Positions 37,076 to 49,975 of a stretch of DNA of 64,000 bases are shown one piece after another (the first letter of the stretch is position 1; each line of letters starts with the position of its first letter). Origin of the DNA: Myxocyprinus asiaticus. Lineage: Eukaryota > Chordata > Actinopteri > Cypriniformes > Catostomidae. The position numbers and the translations under genes are program-made. The stretch lies in assembly GCF_019703515.2 (NCBI RefSeq), contig NC_059382.1, forward strand, positions 14,053,001-14,117,000, written 5' to 3'. The notes beneath the pieces were generated by a model. That model worked only from the letters and a program-made list of their open reading frames with translations. It was not told the origin of the DNA and made no database searches.

Positions 37076-37578
37076 TTTAAAGGAATAGTTCACCCAAAAA
37101 TGAATATTCTCATTATTTATCCCAGATGTGCATGAATTTTTTGTCTTCTGCTGAACACAAACAAAGATTTTTAGAGGAATATCTCAACTCTGTAGGTCCA
37201 TACAATGCAAGTGAATGGGTATAAAAGTGTAAAGTTCTTCTTATGTTTTTGGCGATTCACATTCTTTGTGCATATCGGCACCTACTTGGCAGGGAGTAGA
37301 ATTTATAGTGAAAAAGGACTTAAATATTGATCTGTTTCTCACCCACACCCATCATTTCCCTACTGAAGACAGATTTAACCACTGGAGTGTGCTTTTTGGA
37401 GCTTTTGTGTATTTTGGCACCCATTCACTTGCGTTGTGAGGACATACAGAGCTAAAATATTCTTCTAAAAATCTTCTGTTGTGTTTTGTTGAAGAAAGAA
37501 AGTCATACACATCTGGGATGGCATTCATGTGAGAAAATTATGAGATATTTTTCATTTTTTGGTGAACTATTCCTTTTA
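37076..37578. mobile_element. AATAGTTCACCC-type MITE
   Basis: Ends TTTAAAGGAATAGTTCACCC and GGTGAACTATTCCTTTTA, with an interior about 200 bp longer than in the copy at 19182. Confidence 0.8.
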
Positions 37579-40500
37579 GTGCAATACAGTGTTAAGTCAG
37601 AGAATGCACAGGTAAACAGGTGTGCTTTCAGTCTGGATTTCGATGGGCCTAAAATAGTTGTTATTTTTAGGGGAGAATACCGTCCATTATACAATAGGTG
37701 TGTTTGTTAACTCCTTAAAAGAAATCCACTGTTTACACCTTAAATGAAACACAGATTTGAACCAATACAACTGATCCAACCCATCAGAGTTAAAGCTGAC
37801 AATTTGAGATGTCCAAACTTTTTCTTGACAAAAGGCTATTTTGCCAGATACAGTATACGCCTGACTTGTAATTGCCGTTGGGGACAGGGATCGGTTCCAG
37901 GGACAGGTGCTTGGCTCAAACAGTTGAGGTCTACTCTCCACTAGTTACACTTTCCACTGGGGCTGCCAAAAAAAGTAACAGTGGAGCTTTGAGAGTAAAC
38001 TTACAAGAAATAAAAATCTCTTCTAAATTGGTGACAGTCATACATTGGCAGTGGTAGTCTAATGCTAAAGATTCTAGGTTAGTAACACAATTCCAGAGCT
38101 GCCAGATCTGTTATCATGATGTCATGATGTAACGCTATTTGTTGTGAATTCTCGATGAACCTTTGTCAAGCAGTTACAAAAGACTTAAAAACATCCATAA
38201 GATATTGACCAGTTTTACTGAGATCAAGAACCAGAAGTAAGTTCTACTCTAAGACAAACAAGTCATTTGTGAAAAGTACACTCTGACAAAGATATGAGGA
38301 ACCATCTCAGGAAATTTTGGGCCATGAGACACATGGCTGACGTCCACAAACAATGACCCTATTTGTGAGCTCAGAATCCCAAAGAAGATGAAGAGTTGAG
38401 CCAGAATGATCCGCAGACTTTCAGGAGTTGTGATTTATTTTAATTTCCATTCCTCATGAAGTTCAGACTCGTTTGTGCATATCAGTTTAAACAAAAATGT
38501 AAATCACAAGTCAACGCCAAAATCAGGTTGTCTTAGTCAAGTTTGGTCTGAAGTGTTGGGATAACAATTACAGTAAATTGCAAAAAATTTCCCAGATTAC
38601 CCTAATTCAGCCTACAGTATATACATAATGACAATAATGCAGTATTCAATTGTCCTGTTGGCTTTCCCATTTGTTAGGTTTATGTCTTTGAAAGGGGATT
38701 TTAAAACAATTTCATACACGCTTCCGTATTGAGCCATCAAAATAAATCTAAATGTCACAATAATGCTGTGCTCTGCTTTAGTTTCCTTTCACATACTCCT
38801 GTCTGGATGAAACATGACAGTTCAAAACAACACATTTACTGGCAGATGCATCTTGAGTCAAGCTATGGTGTTTTACAGAATTAGGACTGTCTGTTTTGAT
38901 TATACTGTAGTAATCTGCTTAAAAATGTGGACCATTATGTGGACCATTAGAGTAAATAAAGAGAAATGAAAACACCAGTTGCTTCTGATCAGAAAACCTC
39001 CAACATCTTGCATAATCAACTTGTCTAGAGTGGCATTAGTTTAGCAGTTGAAGCTTTAAGCCTCATAAGCTTATTAACAGTAACTTTACAAATACTCGAC
39101 ATTCCTCTTTTAAGACTTTGTAGATTTTAACTGAACTAATTCATCCCCCAATCCTTAATATTTCCCTCTGTTATAACTCCTAAGAACAATGAATCTCAGA
39201 TTTGTGGATGTCCAGCTGATGAAGCCAAGCCAATATAACATTTGCAGACAACACCTAAATATGTGATTATCTATAATTAGAAATTAAATGTAATTTAATT
39301 GAGAAATCACAAAGTTGCTATTCTGTTTGCACAGTGATATGTAAATATACCTAAAGTATGAAAGCTGCTGTGTAAGTCAAATTGAAGCACAATATCAGGT
39401 GAAAGGTCATTAGACTTGTGTGTAACACTGAAACATTTTCTGTACTGTATGGTGTAGCTTACACATGTCTGTATTGAGAACCTTTACGACAGTTTAATTC
39501 CTCACAGTCTGAGGTCGGTAGGTCAACCTGTAATGGTGTTTGTTTACCACAGTTTAGCTCATTATTGTATCACTGCAGGATTAAAGCAAAATAAGAGTTT
39601 AGAGTTGCTCACATTGCTCTATATAATGATGGTTTTAGGGTCAAAATTTGATATTTTCAACACAGTGCCTATACTGTACAAGTGTAAAGTTGTAATCTGC
39701 GCAACTTCAGCAGAACCATGGAAAACGTTAAAAAAGATTTGAACTAGAAAGTTTTCAGTATATATCAAGCGCAGAGTAATACTGTATATATTCCAAAATG
39801 TGTTCTCAGACATATAAGCTCAGACACTTTTTAGAATAACATGAGTTAGCTGGCTGTGTGTCTCCTCTCATGTGACTGGCCTCAAAGGTCTAATTAATAA
39901 GGTTAAGAATGACTTCTGAATGTGCTAGACTGGTGATTCCTGGTGATTATGTAATTCATATTACACCAAGGGGCTCTGACTACTTTGACTGAGGAGGTAG
40001 GTGGGGACTTAGATATTGTGGTCAGTTCTCCTAGAACAGATTTGCAGGGACACAGTGTTAGAGGAGCAAGTGCATAGTGTTTTTATCAGATCAGGAATAG
40101 TATTGGGAAATTTTTATTTTTTATTTTTTATTTTTTATTGAATCTGTTTATATTTAATCATTTAAACCAGGAAGAAATGGGAAGACCAAGTAGTTCTGAA
40201 TTTGACAGTGGAAGAGAATAAACAATGCCAAAACTGATGATGCTACTTTCTGTGTGTGTTTTGGGGGAATAAATGTCAAAGCAACAAAGGCAGCATAAAA
40301 TCTAATTGTATTTTAAATCAGAATTGACTTACCCACCATTTTAAAATACTGTATTACTGTGCAGTATATTAATTCAGATCCACAATCCTCAGCTTGACAA
40401 CAGTTTAAAACTGCTGCTTTGGTGTATACCATGTTATTAATCTTCACACTGACCCTGGCAAGTTACCGATCTCGACCCACGCAAGCATGAAAGAAAAATT

Positions 40501-40583
40501 GCGTTGCAGATCATATAAATGCATATTTGTAAGTCTTTGTGGTTAATATAATAATAATTATCCAATATTATAAATGTTTGCAA
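37579..40583. other. Intergenic, nothing recognised
   Basis: Unique-looking A/T-rich DNA; no exon-like ORF or repeat ends found. Confidence 0.4.
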
Positions 40584-40850
40584 CAACACTTTAAGGTTAA
40601 CATTAATGCAATAGTTAACATACTAACAATGAACTATACTTTTAGTATATATAATATTCTAGGTTAATGTTAATTTCTACATATTACATTACTTAATGCA
40701 TTATGAACTAGCATGAACTAACAATGTACAACAGTACATTTATAAATTAACCAAGATTAATGCATGGTATAAAAAAATATAGTTCATTATAGTTCATGAA
40801 ACCTAATGCATTATCTAATGTTAACAAACACAACCTTATGGTAAAGTGTA
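40584..40850. mobile_element. MITE copy, degraded left end
   Basis: Begins ACAACACTTTAAGGTTAACA and ends AACCTTATGGTAAAGTGT, with the same AACTAACA/TTAATGCAT-type interior as 16921-17251. Confidence 0.7.
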
Positions 40851-41333
40851 CCTAAATGTTACACTATCGGCTCTAGACAAGAAACAAAGCTGCTGTTCAT
40901 GCAGAGCATGGTGCTTCAAATATTTTACTACCACCATTATGAAAAGGCTTGACAGTTTGTTATAAAAAGTTGTGTCTAAAACTAACAAGTAGAGATAAGA
41001 TGTTATGAAAGTGCTGAAGCACAAATGAACTAAGCATTCATTTTCTTTGTTTTATGGATTTTCGCAGCACCGGTTTCTCTCTGAGATATTTCACTATTGA
41101 GCAGCTGACAGATGTGGCATAATGGAATTCAGTGAAGCATTCAGGTGTCAATGACATGTGACAACTATAGCAAACACTTTCCCATTATAGTGTTTTGCCT
41201 ATGAATATTAAAAATGCATTTAAACAGACAACAAGTGTCAAGCCACTTTGGAACAATATGTATATCATATCAAATTGAACTTTTTTTCTTCTTTTTTTTA
41301 AGGAACAAAAGTGCAAACACACTTTAAGCTAAT

Positions 41334-41835
41334 TGTCACAGTAAGAACTCGGATGCAAAGGGATGGACTCAATTGCAAGGTTTATTGACAAGGAAAAGGA
41401 TGAGAGGTGAAACAGATGAGGTAATCAAAACACAGGTATGACACCAACAGCAGGTGACTAAACTCCAAACAGGGTAATTAACAAAGTGCAGATGATCAGA
41501 AAACTCACAATAGTCTTTTGGTCTTTGTAGGAATCGTGACAAACAATGGGAGAGTCAAATCCCTGGAGGAATACACAGAGGATGAAACGTACAACAAACT
41601 CAGACGATGGGAACAAATAACAAGGTAGGTAAACAAACTGGTAAGTATTGAAGTAGCTAGGGAGTCCATAGTCTTAGGGTGTATATAGACGAGAATAGAC
41701 AGTGAATGAGAATGTGAGCAGGTTTTTTATGCAGTCCATGATTGGCGTTCTGATGATGCGCAGGTGCGTTTAATCAACTCAGGGGAGAGTGAGCGCTGTG
41801 TGGAGTGAGAGAGGGAGTCCGGTGGATCCGTGACA
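41334..41835 (-). mobile_element. Solo LTR, 502 bp
   Basis: On the minus strand it begins TGTCACGGATCCACCGGAC and ends TACTGTGACA (TG...CA), with AATAAA (41382-41387 complement, in CTTGTCAATAAACC) near the end. The 5-bp duplication CTAAT flanks both sides (41329-41333, 41836-41840). No internal region or second LTR is present, so recombination between two LTRs probably removed the rest. Confidence 0.85.
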
Positions 41836-41840
41836 CTAAT

Positions 41841-43882
41841 AGGAGATATTAATTTTTAGACTGAATTCTATTCTAATAAGGACATCATTCCAACAAGCAC
41901 ACCAGAAGAGTTCTAGTTCCATCTTGTCTTTCCTGAAACTGACTTGTGATCTGTTAATTGAAAATAACTGCTAATGTCTGTGATGTATTAAAGTTGTATC
42001 CCACCCCCCCATGCAAGATGCCGCCCTGGCCAACTGCCCATGTCGCCCATGCCTAAATCCGCCACTGGTTGTATTATTGTATATTTTATAAACTTAAATT
42101 AGCATATGTTGAAAATGTCACATAATGTTAGTCACATAATAGAGCATCGTTTAGAAATCATGTTTATTGTTTAGGGTGAGTAGATAATGAAAATTACTAT
42201 TTTTTGATTTCTTCAAAAAAATGAAGAAAATTACTCTTAAGAAATGAAATCATTTGAAAGCTTGAGTAAAATCATTACTTGAGGGCCTGTATTACAGTAA
42301 GGAGAAACCATCCTGCAACTTAAAGATGCATGTCCGAATAGTACAACTGACAAAATTACATTTGAAGTTGCCAATTTGGGAGAAGGGCCTGAAATGGGCA
42401 GATTTTTAATTTGTTATGTCCTGGTGCCATTCAGACACTGAAAATGTTTAGTTTAAATGCAGATGCTGTACCTCCTTTAAAGGCAATATTAAGTGGAATA
42501 AATTTGCAATGATTCCCAAAGCACCTAAATCCACTTGGCAATTGTCGCTGTAAGTACTGTACTTTTATGCAAAGTCAGGAATGTCAACATAAGTGTAATC
42601 AAACAGAGGTATCTATTGTATTGTAGCACTACTGAAGGAATTCTTAAATGGGCAATGTGCCCTGTCCTTTACAGTATCTGACTAGTGACTACCACAACTT
42701 TTCATTTTCACAATATCTCCAAATTCAAATCATCTCACTTAAAGTCTATCATTCTGATGATACACAATATTTCACAGAGTCCAGCTATAAGAATCTGAGG
42801 ATGTTTAAACATACCCCATTACATAGCTTGAAGAGTGTTGACATCACTATTGAAATAGGAAGCTTGGATGGGACATATTGAAGAGTTCATATTGTAGTGT
42901 ACATCACAACCACCATGTGATGCTGCTTGCTAGACGTTTGCAGGGAGACGAACAGTCTCATTCTAGAGAGCATTTGATTGGACAAAAATTTGTGTAGTGC
43001 AATATGAGTTATCAGTATTTGTGATCCTTTTTCCTGGTTGAGAACAACTGTACATTTTAAATATCTTTAGAAGATTTGCTTCAAGTTTTACTTTCAGTAG
43101 TATTAGGACATAGATAGATTCAAAAGCCACAAAACGCCAATTTTGATGTCAAAGGGGTCTTCAACCAAGACAGAACAATAAAGTTTCAATTAACTTAATT
43201 ATTCTGTCCAGTACTTAAGTGCTGGCAAAGCATCAGATTATTCACTGCACTGAAACACACCATAAATGGTCAGAATAAGTGGTAAAGTAAATGTATTGTC
43301 ACAGCTGACTATGATATCATGCTGTATTCTGATAGCACAGAGACTACAGAAGCATTTGGTTTATTGATATTTCACAGAAAAGTGTGAAATTGCTGTTCAA
43401 CAGTTTTTTACATTTCACAGTAGGGATGATTCTTACAGACTGCATGTAATGGAATAGCAATATTTGAAAACTGTAAGCACAAGATTAGTGTGTGTGCAGA
43501 GCTGGCTAATAAAGTTAACAAAGTTGACAAATGAACACTGCAGAGGTCTTATTAAATAATCCTTTTTGAAACATATACTGTAGCTGTACTTAGATCCTAA
43601 ACTTTAGTTTTGGTTGAAGTTATCTTAATATTGTATTTTTGTTGAACACTTATTTCATATTTAATTTAATTACAAACATTATTTGGAGATTAATCAATAG
43701 TTAGCGCACACCATTTGAAGACCCCTGATTTATATCCAAGACTCGAATCTATTAATCATATTTTCCTTTAAAAAATGATTGATCCTTATCTCAACAGCAC
43801 ATTGAGCCAAATAAATGCATTTGGTTTTACTTCTTGCATGTTTTTACACACAGCAACTCCCAGCACACATACATACACACAC

Positions 43883-43888
<6 letters not shown>
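41841..43888. other. Intergenic, nothing recognised
   Basis: No gene or complete element identified. A short piece near 43120-43160 is inversely related to the repeat at 34980. Confidence 0.4.

Positions 43889-43925
<37 letters not shown>
43889..43925. repeat. (GA)n microsatellite
   Basis: GA run of about 18 units following an ACACACAC stretch. Confidence 0.95.
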
Positions 43926-43928
<3 letters not shown>

Positions 43929-44229
43929 AGTTGAAAACATCATAATAAATAAATGATTTATACAAAATTACAATATGCTAACAGAATCTACTTCAGTCAA
44001 ACCGATATTTGCTCATTTACAAACATCTTCCAAAAAAAATTGAAGCTAAGCTCCTTTGGAACATATCCACAAGTCTGTGAGGTGATCTGACATGTCTCGT
44101 TTGCCAGCTGAGATTTAATGCATACTTAATTCCTATTAGCTCAGTATCTGGCACTATTACCACCAGAACCCAGACTAATCACTAGAACCACACTGACAGA
44201 GGTGGACAAAGTAAAACAAAAATCAGAAA

Positions 44230-44233
<4 letters not shown>

Positions 44234-44304
<71 letters not shown>
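44234..44304. repeat. (CT)n microsatellite
   Basis: About 33 CT repeats, one of the longest dinucleotide runs in the window. Confidence 0.95.
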
Positions 44305-44305
<1 letters not shown>

Positions 44306-45502
44306 AATTCAATCAAAGCCTTTGAAAACATTCCTTCTAGTGATCACTGCAACCTTCTTTCATAAAGTTAATTCAAAAGTTTGGGTTTTATCAGCTTTTC
44401 CACGACACCCATTGGGCTGTTAACAGCTGTTGGGAAATGTCAGTACGGATCTATTTTATTTTTGATATGTCAAGCAAAGCTTGGTGCTGTAATTCTAGAT
44501 TTTTCTGAAGCCCCATGCAGCTCTGAGAAAGACAATACAAGGAAGCCACTACTTTTGTATTTTATCATATGTGACATACAAACTACAGTGGACAAAATTA
44601 TGTGGACACCCCCTTCTAAATGTAGCCGGTGGGTTGCAAAGATACAACACAAATACAAAAATATATTTTTTGGGTTTTATTCTGATGGCTATTTAAATAA
44701 AAAAAGAACAGCGGTCTATGGGGCCGTATTGTATTTGAAAAAGAAAGAAAGAAAGAAACAACCAAAAATGGAATAATGGAAGATTCAAAAATGAAAAATG
44801 GAAATGAGTCTAATGTCAAATGAAAAAACAAAAAGGGCATTAGCCTTCCCACATGCTTCAGCATACATCACATTAATACATGCTTATAACATTCACAGCA
44901 TTTTATGCATTTAAGTACTTGCTTAAACACAGTATTTTATTTATTTTTAACCAGGCTTAAAGGACATTTATAATAGAGTTCTCATATTTTAACATAAAAC
45001 ACATATTAAACATATTTACTAAACTGGAAAACACTCTGGGCTATAAATCATTAAATAAGATATGATTCATTCTAAATATACATACCCAGTCCTCCATATG
45101 CACCAAAACGTGGTCAAACTCCACACTTGCAATCCATATGCATCCTTCATAAATGATCCATAACAAACACTCAATTTTAACACACGACTCTTCTGAACAC
45201 ATATTTAATGCAATTTATCAGCAATTTGTGTGAAATGTAATATTTACCCAGATAATTCTCAAACAATGAACACTTTTCTAACATGAGAGAGTGCTGGAAA
45301 CCAAGCATCGCAAAACTCCAGTGTCGCAAAACTCTGGTCTTAAATGGGCCAAATTTTGAGAATTACATGAAATTTCTCCACTTGGCTAAATAAATAACAG
45401 GTTTGCCTATTCCAGTAAATCCAGTGAAAACAAATAATACAATGACATTCTAAAGAACTGAGCACTTCCAACTTTGTGGCAACAACTTTCTTGAAGGCAC
45501 TG

Positions 45503-46517
45503 TGTAACAGGCAAAGGATGGGCAAGGAGGAGGCGGGAAACGACTGAACAGTCAACATAAAGTTTAATGATATAAATGAACTTAAAACAACATAAAACAT
45601 AAAGGAACCCAGACACACATGCAGCGCGGCTGCGTGCATCTCTTTCTCTCTCTCGAACTGGTGCCTCCGGCTACCCTTTATCTCGTTCTTCCGCTGATCA
45701 GCTGATTCAGCACCGGCCATGCACCATCCCGGCCCGACAATGCCCTCCTCCTCGCCACACTCCTCCCCCGCCCAATTCAGACCAGGGCACCACCGGACTG
45801 ATTTACCCCCCCCCCCCCCCCCACCTCTGGAGAGGAGATACTGCCCTTCCGGCTGTTCTGTCAGCCAGTGGTCAACCCTGCCTCCTGGGAACCTGGGGAA
45901 GAGATGAGGGGAGGCATGGGGAGAGGGAAAGGGTGAGCGAGAGACACATAGAGAGAAAGAGAGAGAGGGGAGAGAGAGAGAAAACTTGCTCGCTGGTTCC
46001 CGGACACGCTATTGCCCGGCCCTCAACCATTCCTCCACCCTCTGGCAGATGACAGCTTGCTCCTCCCCCGGCGGATGGCAGCGAGCCCTCCAACCCCTGG
46101 TTGACGGAACCATTCCTCCCCTTCTCTGCAGACGGCAGCAGTTCCTCCGGCTCTCAGCAGCCGGCAGCAACCCCTCCTTCCCCAGGCAGATGTCCGGGCT
46201 GCTCCCCTGGTGGATGGCAGTGGCTAGGACTCCGTGACAGCGTATCCCTCCTCCCTCCAGGGTTTTGGCACCACAGTAACAGGTAAAGGATGGGCAAGGA
46301 GGAGGCAGGAAACGGCTGAACAGTCAACATAAAGTTTAATGATATAAATGAACTTAAAACAACATAAAACATATAGGAACACAGACACACATGCAGTGCG
46401 GCTGCGTGCGTCTCTCTCTCTCTCTCGAACTGGCGCCTCCGGCTCCCCTTTATCTCGCTCTCCCGTTGATCAGCAGCCGTGCACCATCCCGGCTCAGCCA
46501 CGTCCTCCTCCTCGTCA
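45503..46517 (-). mobile_element. Compact non-autonomous LTR retrotransposon, complete
   Basis: LTRs at 46275-46517 (5') and 45503-45757 (3') are clearly homologous. The minus-strand start is TGACGAGGAGG and the end CCTGTTACA. Target duplication CACTG lies at 45498-45502 and 46518-46522. A primer-binding-like site follows the 5' LTR, and a purine tract (minus strand GGGCGGGGGAGGAGTG) precedes the 3' LTR. The 500-bp interior codes no retroviral-type protein; it is G/C-rich with CCGGCGGATGGCAGCG-like units and a C-run (45806-45822). It keeps everything needed in cis but no enzymes. Confidence 0.88.
46256..46273 (-). other. Primer-binding site of the compact LTR element
   Basis: Minus strand TGGTGCCAAAACCCTGGA, one base after the LTR end. 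It differs at two positions from the Gypsy element's site at 31854-31871. Confidence 0.75.
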
Positions 46518-46670
46518 CACTGTCTGTTCCAACATGAAAATGCTCCTGTGAACAAAATGAGGTCCACAAAGAAATGGCTTACTGAGCTTTGTGTGGAATA
46601 ATTTTACTCGTCTGCATAAAACCCAGACCTGAACCCCACTGAACACCTTTGAGATAAATGCATCAGTAGC

Positions 46671-46948
46671 ATTTTACAATAAGGTTCCATTTTTTAACAT
46701 TAGTTAATGCTTTAGGTATCATGAACTAACAATGAACAATATATTTTTTACAGCACTCATTAATCTTTGTTAATGTTAATAAAAATACAATAGTTCATTG
46801 CTATTTCAGTAACTAACGTTAACAAATGTAACTTTTGATTTAAAAAATTTATCAGTATATGTTGACGTTAACATTAACTGAGATTAATAAATGCTGTAAA
46901 AGTATTGTTCATTGTTAGTTCAGGTTAACTAATGTTGTTAACTACTGT
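46671..46948. mobile_element. MITE copy, right end truncated
   Basis: Starts ATTTTACAATAAGGTTCCAT, the same end as the MITE at 16921. The right end is replaced by the AAAGGTGCACTCAGTAAC repeat. Confidence 0.72.
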
Positions 46949-47255
46949 TAAAGGTGCACTCAGTAACTTTTGTCATTGTGTCATCTTGGACTTACACTGA
47001 CACCTAGCGGCTTAGATGCAGCATAATTTGAAATCAATAGTTTTCAGTTTCAGATGCCATTTTAGACATTTAATTTAGCATTCACAGTCAGCTATGATTA
47101 CTTTAATCAATTAGTGAAAGTGTCAAATGAAACAACTGAGAGTTACTGAGAGTAGTATTCGGATAGTCATGTGATCTAATATGGCAGACCCCTTGTGCGG
47201 ACCTCTCCATGTAGAATAAAACAGCTTTTATATGGTTACTGAAATGACTTGAGTC
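46948..47255 (+). repeat. Dispersed repeat, AAAGGTGCACTCAGTAAC family, plus orientation
   Basis: Begins TTAAAGGTGCACTCAGTAAC. Its body matches the reverse complement of 17590-17909 in order. The right limit is uncertain; the match fades after AAAACAGCTTTTATATGGTT. Confidence 0.72.
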
Positions 47256-47530
47256 TTCATTTTAATGTGAGTGGTCATGATTTCCTACATATTGTCGCTG
47301 TCTGATGAAAAGCACGTATCTCCAAAAAAATAATGTTTCAAGAGCATGAAAAAAATATTTTTCTCATAAACAATCTATTAGTCACCTTTAGCACCATAAA
47401 TAGAATTATTATACACCCGTCAGTGAACTGTTTGATATTTTAATTGGACTTACATGGATTTTTGTTAGTGAACGTGGACAGACATGCACAGTTTTCTTAT
47501 CATGGGTTCAAATGGCGCATGTTCAGTAAC

Positions 47531-47832
47531 AGTATGGCGTTAAATGGTGGACAAAACAGCGCAAGTGCATAAACACAGCGCGCAAGTGAATTACAACAGT
47601 GTGAGCACCATTACAAAGCTTACACGTAAAATGTAAACCTGCAGAACTTGCAAATACCAAACTCGAGCACAAAAAAATATGATTGTGCACACAAATTAAC
47701 AAATCATGAGCAGAAATAACAAAGTTGCGTGTCCTGACAGTTCCCACATAAGCGCACAGATCTGAACACATGCGCGAGTGGCAAGCCAAAGGGCTCACAA
47801 TACGCTATAGACTAATTGCATTTTCATCCACT
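47531..47832 (-). repeat. Left member of a long inverted repeat around the DIRS relic
   Basis: The reverse complement of this block matches 52129-52392 over nearly its whole length (for example GGCGTTAAATGGTGGACAAA here against TTTGTCCACCATTTAACGCC there). This copy has two extra stretches of about 17 and 40 bp. Its inner end stops where the DIRS sequence begins. Confidence 0.85.
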
Positions 47833-47854
47833 TGTGTTCACCACCTGGCGTGGG

Positions 47855-49270
47855 CTCCCAAGACTCCCGTCCAGGGCCTGTAGGTTTACGTCGTCCCTGA
47901 CGGCTAGAGCCTACGTTGCCGCTGAACAAGCCGCCTCCACCCTGCACACCATGGCTCTCCTGCAAGTACACCAAGCCAAGGCGCTTCGATTCACAAAGGT
48001 CGCAGAGGCTGCCCTTGCCCCGCTAAGGGAAGTTGGTGTCCGAATCCTCAACTATCTCGACGACTGGCCAATCCTAGCTCACTCTCAATAGTTACTGTGC
48101 ACACACAGGGACCTCGTGCTCCGGCACCTCAGCCGACTGGGGCTTTGGGTCAACTGGGAAAAGAGCAAGCTCTCCCCGGTTCAGGGCATCTCTTTTCTCG
48201 GTTTGGAGTTGGACTCAGTCTCTATGACAATGCGCCTCACTAATGAGCATGCACAGTCAGTGCTGAACTGTCTGAAGGCATTCAGACGGAGAACAGTGGT
48301 TCCATTGAAACTTTTTCAGAGGCTCCTGGGGCATATGGCATCCTCAGCGGAGGCCACACCGCTTGGGTTGATGCATATGGGACTGCTTCAGCACTGGCTT
48401 CAGACTCGAGTCTCGAGATGGGCAGGGCACCGCGGCACACATCGCGTGGCCATCACGCCAATCTGTCGCCGCCTCTTCAGCCCATGGACCGACCTTGCAT
48501 TTCTACGGGCAGGGGTTCCCCTAGAGCAGGTCTCCAGGTGCGTTGTAGTTACAACAGACACCTCCAAGACAGGCTGGGGTGCCGTATGCAACGGGCACAT
48601 AGCCGCCAGCTCCTGGACTGGCCCGCGGCTGCGTTGGCACATTAACTGCCAAGAGTTGTTGGCAGTACTGCTCGCTCGAGGAGGTTTCGGCCGTTGATCC
48701 AGGCTAAGCACTTGTTGGTCCAGATGGACAACACAGCAACGGTAGCGTACATCAACCGTCAAGGTGGTCTACGCTCCCGTTGCATGTCACAACTAGCCCG
48801 CCGTCTCCTCCTCTGGAGTCAGCAGCGGCTCAAGTCGCTATGAGCCACTCACATCCCGGGTGACCTCAACACCGCAGCGGACATGCTGTCATGTCTGGTT
48901 ACCCTCAGGGGAGAGTGGAGACTCCACCCTCAGGTGGTCCAGCTGATTTGGAGTCCATTCGGTCGAGCACAGGAGGAATCCTCCCTCTGCCCTGATTTGG
49001 TATGCCCTGACCGAGGCACCCCTTGGTATAGATGAGCTGGCACACAGCTGGCCCCTTGGACTACGCAAATATGTGTTTCCCCCAATGAGCCTACTTGCAC
49101 AGACCCTGTGCAAGGTCAGGGAGGACGAGGAGCAGATCATCCTAGTAGCACCCTACTGGCCAACCCAGACATGGTTCTCGGATCTCACACTCCTCGCGAC
49201 AACCCCCCTCCCCCGGCGAACCCGCGACCAGACCTCTGCAATCTCCACATCTGGCCCCTGGACGGGACAT
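47855..49270 (+). pseudogene. DIRS reverse transcriptase / RNase H, disrupted
   Basis: The RT active-site block is NYLDDWPIL (YxDD, about 48049-48072), followed by a stop at 48089, then LSRLGLWVNWEKSKLSP, ISFLGLELDS and FQRLLGHMAS. RNase H shows VVTTDTSKTGWGAV (first Asp), CQELLAVLLA (Glu), QMDNTATVAYINRQGG (Asp; 48721 on, after a frameshift near 48680) and HIPGDLNTAADML (last Asp). More frame breaks occur around 48840-49060. The ORF 48116-48697 is the longest intact piece (193 codons). Confidence 0.87.
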
Positions 49271-49975
49271 GGAAGACCTAAGTGGCCTACCACCCGCGGT
49301 GGTAGACATGATCACTCAGGCTAGGGCTCCCTCTATGAGGTGCCTGTATGCCTTGAAGTGGCGTCTGTTCGCTAAGTGGTGTTCTTCCCGATGTGAAGAC
49401 CCCCAGAGATGCACAGTCGGATCAGGGCTTTCCTTCCTGCAGGAGAGGATGGTAAGTATTTGGGGTAGCACGACTTGATAATCAGGTTCCTGAGAGGTGC
49501 TAGGAGGTTGAATCCCTCCAGATCATGCCTCCTTTTAGGGATCAGGTGGTGAACCTGCAAGCACTGCCCCAGGAGGAGGCAGACCTAGCCTTGGCATTGC
49601 TGTGTCCGGTGTGAGCTTTCACATCTATTTGGATCGCATGCAGAGCCTTAGAAGCTCAGAGCAGCTCTCTGTTTGCTTTGGTGGACAGCGGAAAGAAGCG
49701 CCGTCTCCAAATAGAGGATCACCCACTGGGTCATCGACGCCATCACAATGGCATATCAGGCTCAAGACATGCCACCCCCTGCGGGGTTATGAGCCCACTC
49801 CACCAGGAGTGTGGTGGCCTCCTGGGCCCTGGCCAGTGGCACCTCTTTGGCAGAAATCTCCAGAGCAGCGGGCTTGGCAACACCCAAAACTTTTGTGATG
49901 TTCTACAATCTCCGGGTTGAGCCGGTCTTATCCCGTGTATTGGCAGGCATGAGCAGGTAAGTTCCGGGACAACTG
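49270..49975 (+). pseudogene. DIRS tyrosine recombinase, fragment
   Basis: After a break come pieces of the recombinase: SRCEDPQR, NLQALPQEEADLALALL, then HSTRSVVASWALASG (the H-x-x-R signature, about 49788) and MFYNLRVEP, whose Tyr is the expected nucleophile. An internal deletion near 49450-49500 removes much of the N-terminal half, and several stops are present. The enzyme joins circular cDNA into the genome by site-specific recombination. Confidence 0.8.

Larger units (their letters stand above)
44586..46665 (+). pseudogene. Tc1/mariner-type element relic, split by an LTR element
   Basis: An end-like sequence ACAGTGGACAAAATTATGTGGACACCC lies at 44586. Transposase remnants occur at about 45439-45502 (YNDILKN, LPTLWQQ) and 46523-46660 (LFQHENAPVNKMRSTKKW, NPDLNPTEHL). 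The frame is continuous across 45502/46523 if one copy of CACTG is counted, showing that the LTR element inserted here. It is inactive: at least four in-frame stops, and the second catalytic Asp (QHDNAP in relatives) is Glu. Its 3' end was cut by the MITE at 46671. The link between the 44586 end and the transposase pieces is inferred. Confidence 0.7.

Noticed and set aside
48116..48697. 193-codon ORF as a host gene
   Set aside because: It reads as DIRS RT/RNase H, with frame breaks on both sides.
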